From Crossiella sp. CA-258035 (GTDB taxonomy: Bacteria; Actinomycetota; Actinomycetes; Mycobacteriales; Pseudonocardiaceae), in contig NZ_CP116413.1 in assembly GCF_030064675.1 (NCBI RefSeq), positions 1 to 64,000 of the forward strand: DNA of 64,000 bases. The letters are read 5' to 3'. Both the position numbers and the translations under genes were made by a program. The notes below the pieces were generated by a model, which did no database searches, had not been told where the DNA came from, and saw only the letters and a list, made by a program, of their open reading frames with translations. Shown here piece after piece: positions 32,714 to 40,930 of the stretch; positions within the stretch are counted from its first letter, which is position 1; each line of letters opens with the position of its first letter.

Positions 32714-32740
32714 GGTGAACGTACGTGAAGAGGTTTCACC
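32714..32740. promoter_or_regulatory. Inverted repeats in a divergent promoter region
   Basis: GGTGAA (32714-32719) pairs with TTCACC (32735-32740), and an internal ACGTACGT palindrome overlaps it. The 88-bp region serves both the lactone oxidase and the deaminase/aldolase gene, so it is a candidate operator for the nearby TetR protein. This is inference from symmetry and position only. Confidence 0.35.
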
Positions 32741-32769
32741 TTTCAAGGTTTTCGGCTTACCGTTGCAGT

Positions 32770-33969
32770 GTGCTAGCCACGCAGACCAGGTCCCGCTTCG
32801 ACGCCGCGACCGCGCACCTCGACCCGCCACTGGCCGCGGTCGACCTCGCGGCGTTCCACAGCAACGCCCTTGAGCTGGTCCGCCGAGCGCACGGCAGGCC
32901 GATCCGGCTGGCCAGCAAGTCGGTCCGGGTACGTGAGCTGCTCAAGCTCGCGCTGGACCATCCGGGTTTCGCCGGTCTCATGTGCTACTCCCTCAACGAG
33001 GCGCTGTGGCTGCACGGTGCGGGCGTCAGCGACGACCTGCTGATCGGCTACCCGACCGTGGACCGGGCCGCGCTGCAGAAGCTGGCCGCCGACGACGGCG
33101 CGCGGGCCGCGATCACGCTGATGATCGACGATGCCGCGCACCTGGACCTGATCACCGAGGTGCTCGGGCCGGGCCACCCGGAGATCCGGATCTGCCTTGA
33201 GCTGGACGCCTCCTGGCGGCCGCTGTCCGGGCTGGTGCACGTCGGGGTCCGGCGCTCGCCGGTGCACACCCCGGCGCAGGCCCGCTCGCTGGCCGTGGAG
33301 GTGGTCCGCCGGCCGGGTTTCGCGCTGGTCGGGGTGATGTCCTACGAGGCGCAGGTGGCCGGGCTCGGCGACAAGCCGGCCGGCAAGCCGGTGCGCGGGG
33401 CCGCGGTGCGCTGGATGCAGAAGCGTTCGCTGGTGGAGCTGGCCGAGCGGCGGGCGGTCGCGGTGGCCGCGGTGCGCTCGGTGGCCGAGCTGGAGTTCGT
33501 CAACGGCGGCGGCACCGGCAGCCTGGAGCGGACCGCGGCCGAGGACGCGGTCACCGAGCTGACCGCGGGTTCCGGCCTGCTCGCGCCGACCCTGTTCGAC
33601 AACTACCAGCACCTGCACCTGCGGCCGGCCGCGCTGTTCGCGCTGCCCGTGGTGCGCAGGCCGGCCAGGGGCACCGCCACCGTCTTCGCCGGGGGCTACC
33701 TCGCCTCCGGACCGGTCGGACCGGACCGGGTGCCGGCGCCGTATCTGCCGAGGGGGCTCAAGCTGGTGCCGACCGAGGGCGCGGGCGAGGTGCAGACGCC
33801 GCTGACCGGCAAGGCCGCGGACGGTCTGGCCATCGGCGACCGGGTCTGGTTCCGGCACGCCAAGGCCGGTGAGCTGGCCGAGCGCTTCACCGAGTTCCAC
33901 TTCATCGACGGCGACCAGGTCGGCCTGAGCGCGCCGACCTACCGCGGCGAGGGCCGGGTCTTCGGCTAG
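32770..33969 (+). CDS. PLP-dependent amino acid deaminase/aldolase (alanine racemase N-terminal fold)
   Basis: Fold-type III PLP enzyme related to D-threonine aldolase and D-serine dehydratase. It has 399 residues from GTG 32770 (VLATQTRSRFDAATAHLDPPLAAVDLAAFHSNA). The PLP lysine is in IRLASKSVRVRELL. A TIM-barrel domain (about 20-260) and a C-terminal beta domain (about 270-399) end with FHFIDGDQVG. Proteins with this layout are usually annotated amino acid deaminase/aldolase; the exact substrate is uncertain. The frame upstream to 32725 crosses the probable promoter and is not used. The stop overlaps that of the convergent TetR gene. Confidence 0.8.
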   Translation: MLATQTRSRFDAATAHLDPPLAAVDLAAFHSNALELVRRAHGRPIRLASKSVRVRELLKLALDHPGFAGLMCYSLNEALWLHGAGVSDDLLIGYPTVDRAALQKLAADDGARAAITLMIDDAAHLDLITEVLGPGHPEIRICLELDASWRPLSGLVHVGVRRSPVHTPAQARSLAVEVVRRPGFALVGVMSYEAQVAGLGDKPAGKPVRGAAVRWMQKRSLVELAERRAVAVAAVRSVAELEFVNGGGTGSLERTAAEDAVTELTAGSGLLAPTLFDNYQHLHLRPAALFALPVVRRPARGTATVFAGGYLASGPVGPDRVPAPYLPRGLKLVPTEGAGEVQTPLTGKAADGLAIGDRVWFRHAKAGELAERFTEFHFIDGDQVGLSAPTYRGEGRVFG

Positions 33970-34580
33970 CGGATCCGGCTGCCCAGGTAGTCCCTGACCA
34001 TGGCCTTGGCCTCGGCGACCACCTTCGGGTCGCCCTCGGGGTCGTGCCGGAAGGCCAGGTGCAGCACGGCGTCGGCGGCCTCGATGGCCACCGCCATGGG
34101 CAGCTGGACCTCGATCAGCGGCAGGCCGAACCGCTCGGCGATCAGCTGCGCCAGGCGGTCGGCGATCACCGTGTTGTTGTCCTTGCCGTCGTCGAGCAGC
34201 CGCACGTCCACCGCGTCGCCGAAGTGCACCTTGCGGAAGCCGGGCACCTCGCGGTGCATGGCGATGTAGACGTCGAAGGCCCGGTCCACCACGTCCCACC
34301 AGTGCGCCAGCTCCACCTCGGCCAGCCGCTCCAGCACCTGGCTGAGGAAGCGGTCCAGGTTGCGCATGGTCAGCGCCTGCACCACGGCCCGCTTGTCCGG
34401 GAAGAACTGGTAGAGCGAGCCGACCGCGACACCGGCCCGTTCCGCGATGAGCGTGGTGGTGACGCCGTCGTAGCCCAGCTCGGCGACCAGTTCGGCACAC
34501 GCGTCCAGCATCCGTTCGACCCGCTGCGCGCTGCGCTGCTGGACCGGTCGGCGCCGGAGGGGGGTGAGATCAGCTGACAC
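33966..34580 (-). CDS. TetR family transcriptional regulator
   Basis: A 204-residue repressor-type protein. The N-terminal HTH (about 20-66: RVERMLDACAELVAELGYDGVTTTLIAERAGVAVGSLYQFFPDKRAVV) precedes a helical ligand domain. GTG 34580 is chosen because GGGAG lies six bases upstream; the frame extends to 34661 without homology. It is divergent from the beta-glucosidase gene with 130 bp between them, so it probably controls that gene, the three transporters and itself. The ligand is unknown, plausibly a sugar or glycoside. Confidence 0.88.
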   Translation of the reverse strand: MSADLTPLRRRPVQQRSAQRVERMLDACAELVAELGYDGVTTTLIAERAGVAVGSLYQFFPDKRAVVQALTMRNLDRFLSQVLERLAEVELAHWWDVVDRAFDVYIAMHREVPGFRKVHFGDAVDVRLLDDGKDNNTVIADRLAQLIAERFGLPLIEVQLPMAVAIEAADAVLHLAFRHDPEGDPKVVAEAKAMVRDYLGSRIR

Positions 34581-34649
34581 GGGCGGCTCCCTGGAGCTAA
34601 CGGCGGCGGACAGGCGTTCATTCTGGCGTGATCGACTAAGAAGCTCTTT

Positions 34650-34667
34650 CGTGTGAACCACGACACG
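34650..34667. promoter_or_regulatory. Possible TetR operator upstream of the beta-glucosidase
   Basis: Inverted repeat CGTGT (34650-34654) and ACACG (34663-34667) with an 8-base spacer, in the middle of the tetR/beta-glucosidase divergent region. Size and position suit a TetR operator; nothing else supports it. Confidence 0.3.
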
Positions 34668-34710
34668 CCTAAGATGCGAATCGGTTTCACATTACTGGGC
34701 GGAGGCAACG

Positions 34711-36009
34711 GTGACCGACTTCGTGTGGGGGGTGGCCACCTCCGCGTACCAGATCGAGGGTGCCGTAACCGCGGGCGGCCGGGGGAGGTCCACGTGGGAC
34801 ACCTTCAGCGCCACTCCGGGAAAGACCCGTTCAGGTGAGACCGGCGCGCAGGCCTGCGACCACTACCACCGCTATCCCGAGGACGTCGCGCTCATGCGCG
34901 AGCTCGGCGTGGACAGCTACCGGTTCTCCGTGGCCTGGCCGCGGATCCAGCCGGACGGCCGCACGCTCAACCGGGCCGGCCTCGGCTTCTACGACCGGCT
35001 GATCGACACCCTGTGCGCGGCCGGCATCGCGCCGATGGCCACGCTCTACCACTGGGACACCCCGCAGGCGGTGGAGGACGAGGGCGGCTGGCTCAACCGG
35101 GACACCGCGGCCCGCTTCGCCGACTACGCCGCGGTGCTGGCCGAGGCATTCGCCGACCGGGTGGCGATGTGGGTGCCGCTCAACGAGCCCGCGATGATCA
35201 CCCTGCTCGGCTACGGCCTCGGCCAGCACGCGCCGGGCCAGGCCCTGCTCTTCGACGCGCTGCCTACCGCGCACCACCAGCTGCTCGCGCACGGCCTCGC
35301 GGTCCGGGCGCTGCGGGCCGGCGGCGCGGGGCTGATCGGCACCGCCAACAACCACACCCCGGTCTGGGCCGCCGACGACCGGCCGGAGACGCTGGCCGCG
35401 GCCGCCGCCTACGACGCGCTGCACAACCGGCTCTTCGCCGACCCGATCCTGCTGGGCACCTCGCCGGCACACCTGCCCGGCTTCGAGATCCCGGCCGAGG
35501 ACCTGCGGATCATCAGCGAGCCGATCGACTTCTACGGGGTCAACTACTACAACCCGACCCGGATCGGCGCGCCCGCCGAGGGCAACCCGCTGCCGTTCGA
35601 GCTGGGCGAGATCGCCGAGCACCCGGCCACGCTGATGGGCTCGCCGATCGTGCCGGACGGGCTGCGCGAGCTGCTCGTCCAACTGCGGGAGAGCTACGGC
35701 GAGGCGCTGCCGCCGGTGTACATCACCGAGAACGGGGCCAGCTTCGCCGAGGACCTCATCGACGGTCAGGTGCACGACCAGCCGCGGATCGACTTCCTGT
35801 CCGCGCACCTGGACTCGCTGCGGGCCGCGATCGGGGCCGGGGTGGACGTGCGTGGCTACTACGTGTGGAGCCTGCTGGACAACTTCGAGTGGGCCGAGGG
35901 CTACGGCCAGCCGTTCGGGCTGGTGCACGTGGACTTCGCCACCCAGCGGCGCACGCCGAAGGACTCCTTCCACTGGCTGCGGGAGCACATCGCGAAGCAG
36001 CGCGGATGA
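34711..36009 (+). CDS. GH1 family beta-glucosidase
   Basis: Retaining beta-glycosidase hydrolysing beta-glucosides or related disaccharides in the cytoplasm. It has 432 residues from GTG 34711 with GGAGG six bases upstream. The acid/base is Glu159 in PLNEPAM and the nucleophile is Glu340 in YITENGASF. The N-terminal signature FVWGVATSAYQIEGA and C-terminal GYYVWSLLDNFEWAEGYGQPFGLVHVDF are complete. There is no signal peptide, so its substrates must be imported, which fits the three transporter genes that follow (first start 3 bp after this stop). Confidence 0.96.
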   Translation: MTDFVWGVATSAYQIEGAVTAGGRGRSTWDTFSATPGKTRSGETGAQACDHYHRYPEDVALMRELGVDSYRFSVAWPRIQPDGRTLNRAGLGFYDRLIDTLCAAGIAPMATLYHWDTPQAVEDEGGWLNRDTAARFADYAAVLAEAFADRVAMWVPLNEPAMITLLGYGLGQHAPGQALLFDALPTAHHQLLAHGLAVRALRAGGAGLIGTANNHTPVWAADDRPETLAAAAAYDALHNRLFADPILLGTSPAHLPGFEIPAEDLRIISEPIDFYGVNYYNPTRIGAPAEGNPLPFELGEIAEHPATLMGSPIVPDGLRELLVQLRESYGEALPPVYITENGASFAEDLIDGQVHDQPRIDFLSAHLDSLRAAIGAGVDVRGYYVWSLLDNFEWAEGYGQPFGLVHVDFATQRRTPKDSFHWLREHIAKQRG

Positions 36010-36012
36010 CCG

Positions 36013-37221
36013 GTGACGCCCCGGCAGCGGGTCGGCGGCGGCTGGATCGGCCTGCTCACGCTGGCCAACCTCGGGGTGTGGGCGGCCTTCTTCGGACCGC
36101 TCAACCTGCTGCTCGGCCAGCAGGCGGCCGCCTTCGCGCCCGGTCAGAAGGAAGCCGTGCTCGCGCTGGTCACCGGCCTCGGCGCGGCGGTGTCGGTGGT
36201 GGCCAACCCACTGGCCGGGGCGCTGTCCGACCGCACCAGGGGGCGGTTCGGGCGGCGGCACCCGTGGACCGTGGGTGGCGCGCTGCTCGGCGCCGCCGCG
36301 CTGCTCCTGCTCGCCGCCGCGCCGAACGTGCTGGTCATGGCGATCGGCTGGTGCCTGGTGCAGGCCGCGGTGAACGCCGCGCTGGCCGCGCTGACCGCCG
36401 AGGTGCCCGACCACGTGCCGGTGCGCCAGCGCGGGGTGGTCGGCGGCTGGGTCGGGCTGGCCCAGATGGTCGGCGTGCTCGGTGGCACCGCGCTGGCCAC
36501 CGCGCTGGGCGGCATCCAATGGGGTTACCTCGGATGTGCGACGTTGCTCGTCGCCGGTGTGCTGCCGTTCGTCGTGCGCAGCCGGGACGAGGTGCTGCTC
36601 GCCAAGCCGCCAGTTCAGCCGGGCCGAACTCTGGCCAGGTTCTGGATCTCGCCCCGGCGGCACCCGGACTTCGGCTGGGCCTGGCTGACCCGGTTCCTGC
36701 TCAACCTCGGCAACGCCTTCGGCACCCTCTACCTGCTGTTCTTCCTCACCGACGGGGTGCGGCACGCCGATCCCGGCACCGGCGTGCTGGTCCTGACCTC
36801 GGTCTACGCGGTGAGCATGCTGGCCACCACGGTGCTGGCCGGCCGGTGGTCGGACCGGGCAGGACGACGAAAGGTCTTCGTCACCTGGGCCTCGGTGGTG
36901 ATGGCGGCCGCGCTGGCGGTGCTGGCGATCTGGCCGGTGTGGCCCGCGGTGCTGGCGGCTACCGTGGTGCTCGGGCTCGGCTTCGGCGTCTACACCTCGG
37001 TGGACTTCGCGCTGCTCACCGAGGTGCTGCCGGCCGAACAGGACCGGGCGAAGGACCTGGGCGTGATCAACATCGCCTCGGCGCTGCCCCAGGTGCTGGC
37101 GCCCGCGGTGGCCGCGCCGGTGCTGGCCAACTTCGGCGGCTACCCCGCGCTCTACGCGTTGGCCGCCGGGGTCACCCTGCTCGGCGGCGTGCTGGTCAGC
37201 CGGATCCGCGGGGTCGCGTGA
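36013..37221 (+). CDS. MFS/GPH-like sugar transporter, paralogue 1
   Basis: A 402-residue protein with 12 predicted membrane helices. The loop motif SDRTRGRFGRRHPW between helices 2 and 3 is of the kind seen in GPH/SLC45-type sugar:cation symporters, as is EVLPAEQDRAKDLGVINIASALPQ in the C-terminal half. GTG 36013 lies 3 bp after the beta-glucosidase stop, so the two are probably cotranscribed and this carrier likely imports the glycoside. It is clearly homologous to the next two genes, indicating local tandem duplication. The substrate is inferred. Confidence 0.88.
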   Translation: MTPRQRVGGGWIGLLTLANLGVWAAFFGPLNLLLGQQAAAFAPGQKEAVLALVTGLGAAVSVVANPLAGALSDRTRGRFGRRHPWTVGGALLGAAALLLLAAAPNVLVMAIGWCLVQAAVNAALAALTAEVPDHVPVRQRGVVGGWVGLAQMVGVLGGTALATALGGIQWGYLGCATLLVAGVLPFVVRSRDEVLLAKPPVQPGRTLARFWISPRRHPDFGWAWLTRFLLNLGNAFGTLYLLFFLTDGVRHADPGTGVLVLTSVYAVSMLATTVLAGRWSDRAGRRKVFVTWASVVMAAALAVLAIWPVWPAVLAATVVLGLGFGVYTSVDFALLTEVLPAEQDRAKDLGVINIASALPQVLAPAVAAPVLANFGGYPALYALAAGVTLLGGVLVSRIRGVA

Positions 37222-37335
37222 CAACCAGGTAACCGTTCGGGCAATCGCACTACAGATTCCTTGTTCTGCCTGTTCACAGGCCCCTCGTCTTCCTAGTGTG
37301 CAGCGGTCGGCGCAGTTGCAACTGGGGGGCCACCC

Positions 37336-38565
37336 ATGACAACGATCGCACCGGAGTCCCTGGTCGAACCCGAGCGCAAGGTCGGACCGGCCTGGATCGG
37401 CGCGCTCACCGCGGCCACGCTCGGGGTCTGGATCGTCTACTTCGGACCGACCGTGCTGCTGCTGCCGATGCAGGCCGCGCACGCCGCGCCGGAGGACAAG
37501 GAGAACAGCCTCGGGCTGATCACCGGCGTGGGCTCGCTGGTGCTGATGGCCGCGCACATCTTCTTCGGACTGCTCTCCGACCGGACCACCTCGAAGTTCG
37601 GCCCGCGCAAGCCGTGGATCGTGACCGGGGTGGCCATCTCGGCGGCCAGCATGCTGCTGCTCAGCCAGCAGGACACGGTCACCGGCCTGCTGCTGGGCTG
37701 GTGCCTGGTGCAGCTGGGCTCGGCCGCGGCCTTCGCCGGACTGCTCGCCGCGCTGCCCGACCACGTGCCCACCACCCAGCGCGGCATGATGAGCGGGCTG
37801 ATCGGCCTGGCCCAGGCAGGCGGCTCGCTGGTGGGCAACCTGGTGATCGTCTCCACCCCGGACCCGCTCAGCGGCTACGGCCTGTGCGCGCTGCTGCTGA
37901 TCCTGCTGGTGCTGCCGTTCCTGCTGATCAACCGGGATCCGGTGCTGCCGCCGGGACGCCGCCCGGTGCTGCGTTCGCTGTGGATCTCCCCGCGCAGGCA
38001 CGGCGACTTCCTGTGGGCGATCGCCAGCCAGTCGCTGATCACCATCAGCTACGTGCTGGGCAGCCTGTACACCCTGTTCTTCCTGGCCGACGTGCTCAGG
38101 CACGAGGACCCGGAGGGCGGCACCGCGCTGGCCTCGACCATCACCACGGTGGGCGTGGTGGTCGCCGCGGCGGTCTTCGGCCACCTCTCCGACCGGCTGG
38201 GCAGGCGCAAGCTGTTCGCGGTGCTGGCAGGCGTGCTGATGGCGGCGTCCTCGGCGATCCTGGTGGTCAACCCGACCTGGGAGCTGTTCGTGCTCAGCTC
38301 GGTGCTGCTGGGCGCCGGTCTCGGCGTGGCCAACTCGGTGGACCTGGCCATCACCAGCGAGGTGCTGCCCAGCCCGAACGACCGGGCCAAGGACCTGGGC
38401 GTGAACAACATCAGCAAGTCGCTGCCGCAGTTCATCGCGCCGGTGCTGGCCGCCCCGCTGCTCTCCGGCGCGGACGGCTCCGGCTACTCGATGATCTTCC
38501 TGCTGTCCGCGGTCACCGCGCTGGCCGGTGGTCTGCTCGCGCTCAAGATCCGCGGGGTCCGGTGA
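37336..38565 (+). CDS. MFS/GPH-like sugar transporter, paralogue 2
   Basis: A 409-residue, 12-helix carrier from ATG 37336 (MTTIAPESLVEPERKVGPAWIGAL). It has SDRTTSKFGPRKPW after helix 2 and EVLPSPNDRAKDLGVNNISKSLPQ late in the protein, the same positions as in its neighbours. A 114-bp gap separates it from paralogue 1, so it may have its own promoter. Its stop overlaps the start of paralogue 3 (GTGA). The role as a sugar transporter is inferred from family and context. Confidence 0.87.
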   Translation: MTTIAPESLVEPERKVGPAWIGALTAATLGVWIVYFGPTVLLLPMQAAHAAPEDKENSLGLITGVGSLVLMAAHIFFGLLSDRTTSKFGPRKPWIVTGVAISAASMLLLSQQDTVTGLLLGWCLVQLGSAAAFAGLLAALPDHVPTTQRGMMSGLIGLAQAGGSLVGNLVIVSTPDPLSGYGLCALLLILLVLPFLLINRDPVLPPGRRPVLRSLWISPRRHGDFLWAIASQSLITISYVLGSLYTLFFLADVLRHEDPEGGTALASTITTVGVVVAAAVFGHLSDRLGRRKLFAVLAGVLMAASSAILVVNPTWELFVLSSVLLGAGLGVANSVDLAITSEVLPSPNDRAKDLGVNNISKSLPQFIAPVLAAPLLSGADGSGYSMIFLLSAVTALAGGLLALKIRGVR

Positions 38566-39801
38566 CCTCGACGATCCCGGACGCGCTCGCTGAGCCGGTC
38601 CAGCGGGTCCGCGCGGGCTGGATCGCCGCGCTGGCCGTGGGCATGGTCGGGGTGTGGGCGGTGCACTCCGGGCCGGTGCAGGTGCTGCTGCTGGTCCAGG
38701 CCGAGCAGTTCGCGCCCGCGCACAAGGAGGGCCTGTTCGGGCTGACCACCGCGGTCGGCGGCCTGTTCGGCATGGTCGCCACCATCCTGGTCGGCTTCGC
38801 CTCCGACCGGACCACCTCCCGGTTCGGCAGGCGGCGGCCGTGGGTGCTGGCCTCGGCGGTGCTCGGCGCGATCAGCCTGCTGGCGCTGGCTGGCGCGGGC
38901 AGCGCGGCGGTGATGATCGTGGCCTGGTGCGGGGTGCAGACCGCCTTCGGCGGCATGCTGGCCGCGCTGCTGGCCGCGATCCCGGACCGGGTGCCGGTGG
39001 CCCAGCGCGGGCTGGTCGGCGGCTGGGTCGGGCTCGGCCAGACCGTCGGCGCGCTGGCCGGCGCGCTGGTGGCCACCACGGTCAAGCCCGCGTTCAGCGG
39101 CTACCTCGCGCTCGCCGTGCTGCTGCTGGCCTGCGCGCTGCCGTTCACCCTGCGCACCGCCGAGTCGGTGCTGCGGCCGGACCAGCGGCCGCCCGGCGGG
39201 CTGGCCGAGGTGCTGCGCGGGTTCGCCATCTCGCCGCGGCGGCACCCGGACTTCGCCTGGGCGCTGCTCAACCGGCTGCTGGTCACCCGGCTTCGTGCTG
39301 GGCACCCTCTACACGCTCTACCTGCTGCAGGACGTGCTGCACCGGGCGGACCCGCACGCGGACCTGCTGCTGCTCAACCTGCTGAACGCGGCGATCATGG
39401 TGCCGGCCGCGGTGCTCGCGGGCGGCCTGTCCGACCGGGCGGGCAAGCGGCGGGTCTTCATCTTCGTGGCCGCGCTGGCGGTCACGCTGTCCTCGGCCAT
39501 GCTGGTGGTGACCATCAGCTGGCCGGTGCTGGTGATCAGCGCGGCGGTGCTGGCCGCTTCCTACGGCGCGTTCATCGCGGTGGACACCGCCCTGCTCACC
39601 GAGGTGCTGCCGGCTGCCGAGCACCGGGCCAAGGACCTGGGCATCGTCAACCTGGCGCACGGCCTGCCGCAGGTCCTCGCCCCACTTCTGGCCACGCCGA
39701 TCCTGGCCGGTTTCGGCGGTTACCCAGGTTTGTTCGCGGTGTCCGCGGCGCTGTCGCTCATCGGCGCATTCGTGATCTTCAAAATCCGCCGGGTGCCCTG
39801 A
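38562..39801 (+). pseudogene. MFS/GPH-like sugar transporter, paralogue 3, frameshifted
   Basis: Begins at GTG 38562 overlapping the previous stop and reads normally for about 241 residues (SDRTTSRFGRRRPW after helix 2), up to NRLLVT near 39285. The remaining half (GFVLGTLYTLYLLQDVL to IFKIRRVP, ending at 39801) is in another frame. Alignment with paralogue 2 (SQSLITISYVLGSLYTLFFL) suggests one codon is incomplete, so two bases are missing in the ACCCGGCTTC stretch at 39285-39294. Both halves keep codon bias and family motifs (EVLPAAEHRAKDLGIVNLAHGLPQ). This may be a recent mutation or a sequencing error. Confidence 0.88.
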
Positions 39802-39841
39802 GGAATTTCACTCCAACGAGTGGCGGGCCGGAAATTCGAAA

Positions 39842-39949
39842 CCCCTCGAGTGGTCTGCGCGGGAGGGGCAGACCACCCGAGGGGTGGCTTGGGAATCCGC
39901 GGACCGGTGCCGGTCGGGGGGAGGGGAGTGCATCAGCACCGGCCCGCGG
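39842..39949. terminator. Two consecutive strong hairpins after the transporter array
   Basis: The first stem pairs 39842-39858 with 39868-39884 (one A-C mismatch) and the second pairs 39897-39910 with 39936-39949 (again one A-C mismatch). A third imperfect stem pairs 39991-40002 with 40020-40031. Together they fill most of the 307-bp gene-free interval 39802-40108, which ends two convergent transcription units. Confidence 0.65.
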
Positions 39950-40108
39950 AAGTCGCTGTTTTGTTGTGCATCAACCAGAACTGGCACGGCGGTCCGGCCC
40001 GGAGCGGTCGGGGGTTCGCCCGGCCCGGACCACCGGCCACATGACGGCTGCCGCGGCTGACCCGGTTCGGGGAAGAGCCCGAGGGCCGCGAGAGACGTCA
40101 GTCCCTGG

Positions 40109-40426
40109 TCAGGACACCTTCGCTGAGCGGAGGTGCCGGGCAGGACGTGGGGCGAGGCCGCCGGCCACGAGGTGCTCGTACGCCGCGCGCCACACCGAAC
40201 ACGGTGCCTTCTGCTGGCGCCAGCGGGTCGAGCACTCGGGGCAGTTGCCGCGGTCATCGGGTTCGTGAGCAGCGAGCATCGCGCGCCAGCCCTCAGTGAG
40301 CCTGGGCAGCTCGGAACGCGCGACGGACAGCAGGGACGGGGCGTCGGCGCGGTTGGCCAGCTCGGTAAGCATGTCGAGCCGTTCCCAGACCGCGTTGCGC
40401 AGCACCTGACCCAGAATCTCGTCCAC
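40109..40426 (-). CDS. Small conserved protein with CPEC zinc-binding-like motif
   Basis: A 105-residue protein from GTG 40426 (MDEILGQVLRNAVWERLDMLTELANRADAP). The first 55 residues are helical. A segment DDRGNCPECSTRWRQQKAPCSVW has three cysteines and a His nearby, suggesting a small zinc site. It is 12 bp downstream of another small gene on the same strand. I do not recognise a named family, but its style matches small Pseudonocardiales proteins found beside XRE-type regulators (recalled, not searched). Confidence 0.7.
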   Translation of the reverse strand: MDEILGQVLRNAVWERLDMLTELANRADAPSLLSVARSELPRLTEGWRAMLAAHEPDDRGNCPECSTRWRQQKAPCSVWRAAYEHLVAGGLAPRPARHLRSAKVS

Positions 40427-40438
40427 CTGACGTCACCG

Positions 40439-40663
40439 TCACCTTCCCGCCTGGTCGGCGGCCTCGCGCAGAGCTGTCTTGAGCTGGCCAACCTGTCCAG
40501 CCGACAGCACTGCGGTCTCGCCGGGAGGCCCGACGAGGAGAACCCTGTCTCGGTCAACGAGCACGGTGAGGAATCGACGCCGGTTGACCGAGTCGCGGCA
40601 ACTCACCCGCCACCAGCGCCGCCGGCCGCCCGCGCTCTGCCACGGCGCCGGGAGCTGACCCAT
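40439..40663 (-). CDS. Small hypothetical protein
   Basis: A 74-residue protein from ATG 40663 (MGQLPAPWQSAGGRRRWWRVSC). The rest looks like a small beta domain, VSCRDSVNRRRFLTVLVDRDRVLLVGPPGETAVLSAGQVGQLKTALREAA, ending in a helix. The frame is open upstream to 40831, and a GTG near 40711 would be an alternative start. It is probably cotranscribed with the CPEC gene and divergent from the NsdA-like regulator. The function is unknown. Confidence 0.6.
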   Translation of the reverse strand: MGQLPAPWQSAGGRRRWWRVSCRDSVNRRRFLTVLVDRDRVLLVGPPGETAVLSAGQVGQLKTALREAADQAGR

Positions 40664-40930
40664 GGGGCCTGCTCCGTCGCCTGAGGCAACGCTTGGTGAC
40701 TCGGTCAACGCCACGGTTCCGACTTCCCTCCGTGCTCGATCCCTTACCGAAACTAAGATTGGGCCGAGTCGAACCAGAACGGGGAGTTCCAGCGCCGATC
40801 GGTGTGAGTGACACGGTGAGCGGTAGGCCAAGTTCAGTCGGGCCGATCAGCCTCACCGATGGGGACTTCACCACTGCCGCGAACTGCCCTTACTCTGCGC
40901 TTGACGCCCAGCGGACCGTAAGGGGGCGCA

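Noticed and set aside
34831-38184. 1117-codon minus-strand frame across the beta-glucosidase and transporters
   Set aside because: Antisense shadow; the plus-strand genes have clear catalytic and family motifs.
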